Origin: a virus
DNA: 28,125 nucleotides
Strand: one strand, 5' to 3'
Virus record (IMG/VR): IMGVR_UViG_3300028025_002488
Span: 1 to 28,125 of that record
Within the stretch, counting starts at the first letter, position 1; each line of letters starts with the position of its first letter. The position numbers and the translations under genes are program-made. The notes beneath the pieces are model-generated. The model saw nothing but the letters and a program-made list of their open reading frames with translations, was not told where the DNA came from and ran no database searches. This document shows, in pieces, positions 26,954-28,125 of the stretch.

Positions 26954-28125
26954 ATGAAGATTTTATATTTCGGCTTGGTGCGGATGTAAGTTCATTTACC
27001 AAGTCTATAACCGATGTTGAGAAGGAACTTGACTCAGCACGTAAAGCCATTAAAGGTGCTTTAGGTGATGACCTTGTAAAAGGTAACCAATATGTTCAAG
27101 ACCTTGAGCAATCCTTAAAAGATTTAAGGTCTGTTGGTGTTCAGGTACCTGGTGCAGCAAAGGCAGCTACTGAGATAAAAAACGTTGCTCCTGCTGCTCA
27201 GAAAGCGCAGAACACACTCACGGGATTGTCAGGTGTTGTAAGGGATTTACCATTCGGATTTGTTGCGATACAGAATAACTTACCAATTCTTATTGACCAA
27301 TTCTCTGCTTTAAGTAAGACAAGTGGTGGTGTAGGTGGAGCATTAAAGGGGTTAGGTAGTGCATTAGTAGGCCCTGCGGGAGCAGCATTTGCCTTTGGAG
27401 CGGTTGTTTCCGTAGTTACTGCATTAGTGCAAAAGTATGGTAGTCTTTCTTCTGCTATTAGTGAAGTGCTTGTATTACAGAAATCTCAAAAGGATTTGAC
27501 CAATGAGTTAAATACCTCTATTGGTAAAACTGTAGGAGAGGCACAAGCTGAGATAAATACTCTCAATAACCTCACTAACATACTTACTAATACCAATAGC
27601 ACACTAAATCAAAGAAATGGTGCTTATGAGGAACTCAATCAAAAGTATCCAGGTTTATTATCCAATCTAAGCAAAGAAGAGATTGCATCGGGTAAGGTTA
27701 ACTCAGTCATTGCAGGTCGTATAGCCTTATTTGCAAAGGAGGTTGAATTAAATGGTAAGCGGTCTGCACTTGAAAAACTAATTGGGCAAGAGGCTGAAAA
27801 GTCTTATACTTCATTAAGTAAATTGGCTAATCAGTCATTTCTTGATGGTCTGACGGCTGAACTTCAAGGTGTTTTACTTGGATTCAACGCAGGAACTGCG
27901 GGGTTACAAGTATTTGCTCAACAAACACAGAACGGAGCGAAAGCAACGCAATTCTTTGAAGGTGTATTAAAAGGTGTACAAGGTGAGTTGTCAGAAACAG
28001 AAGGTGCGATAAAAACACTTACTGATGCTGAGAAGAAAAGAAAACAGGAAGAAAAGAAAGCAGCAGAAGAAGCAGCAAAAAGAGCAAAAAAGGCTAAGGC
28101 TGATAAAGATAAGCAAATAGCAAAA
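26950..28125 (+). CDS. Tape measure protein, 3' end cut off by the window
   Basis: The ATG at 26950 overlaps the chaperone stop (ATGA), and 392 codons run open to the right edge. The N-terminus (MNEDFIFRLGADVSSFTKSI) is typical of tape measures that begin with a short strand and then a long coiled coil. RDLPFGFVAIQNNLPILIDQ (99-118) is a frequent motif in Bacteroidota phage tape measures. A hydrophobic Gly/Ala-rich segment (about 132-160) could cross a membrane during DNA entry. The visible end is a Lys/Ala/Glu-rich coiled coil (KKRKQEEKKAAEEAAKRAKK). Its total length sets tail length and cannot be known here. Confidence 0.9.
   Translation, partial: MNEDFIFRLGADVSSFTKSITDVEKELDSARKAIKGALGDDLVKGNQYVQDLEQSLKDLRSVGVQVPGAAKAATEIKNVAPAAQKAQNTLTGLSGVVRDLPFGFVAIQNNLPILIDQFSALSKTSGGVGGALKGLGSALVGPAGAAFAFGAVVSVVTALVQKYGSLSSAISEVLVLQKSQKDLTNELNTSIGKTVGEAQAEINTLNNLTNILTNTNSTLNQRNGAYEELNQKYPGLLSNLSKEEIASGKVNSVIAGRIALFAKEVELNGKRSALEKLIGQEAEKSYTSLSKLANQSFLDGLTAELQGVLLGFNAGTAGLQVFAQQTQNGAKATQFFEGVLKGVQGELSETEGAIKTLTDAEKKRKQEEKKAAEEAAKRAKKAKADKDKQIAK

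Overview
The window is a contiguous piece of a tailed double-stranded DNA phage (siphovirus-like, HK97-type head) that most likely infects a member of the Bacteroidota. The host guess rests on A/T-rich leaders without Shine-Dalgarno sequences before most start codons, on TAnnTTTG -7 promoter motifs in the one divergent intergenic region, and on fibre, lysis and replication proteins of a style common in Bacteroidota phages. No integrase, cI-like repressor, tRNA, rRNA, CRISPR array or insertion sequence was seen. Both ends are cut inside genes: a distal-tail protein at the left edge and the tape-measure gene at the right edge. The rest of the tape measure and part of the distal tail therefore lie outside.

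Layout. 1-5296 (+): distal tail module, with a second tail-tube-like protein, a BppU-like baseplate protein and two large repeat-built fibres separated by a small conserved-looking protein. 5318-7425 (+): lysis module, with several small membrane proteins, a candidate unimolecular spanin, a two-helix holin candidate and an M15 peptidase endolysin. 7403-10279 (-): accessory early module of small, tightly overlapping genes, with an SNase-like nuclease, MazG-like protein, zinc-ribbon proteins, orphan DnaA-domain-IV protein and two single-helix micropeptides. 10280-10385: divergent promoter region. 10386-16545 (+): replication/recombination module, with an RHH-like protein, RecT-like annealing protein, membrane micropeptide, coiled-coil protein, PD-(D/E)XK exonuclease, SSB-like protein, VRR-NUC nuclease, HNH endonuclease and a primase-helicase. 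16546-16846: a 301-base non-coding iteron region, probably the replication origin. 16847-21762 (+): packaging and head assembly (TerS, TerL, portal, MuF-like protein, prohead protease). 21765-22934: major capsid protein followed by a terminator. 22992-24457: methyltransferase and glycosyltransferase inside the head cluster. 24445-28125: connector, neck, tail terminator, tail tube, frameshifted tail chaperone and tape measure.

How it fits together. The early genes supply a RecT/exonuclease/SSB recombination set and a primase-helicase that probably acts at the adjacent iteron origin. The late genes run head to tail to fibres to lysis and meet the minus-strand early module in a 23-base convergent overlap.

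Most notable items: (i) the symmetric iteron/AT-tract region; (ii) a structured intergenic RNA at 13588-13698 with an 8-bp pseudoknot-type pairing, ending in a terminator whose T-run touches the next start codon; (iii) a -1 frameshift site in the tail chaperone; (iv) a candidate u-spanin; (v) three single-membrane-helix micropeptides of 27-38 residues wedged between early genes; (vi) a methyltransferase/glycosyltransferase pair in the head operon.
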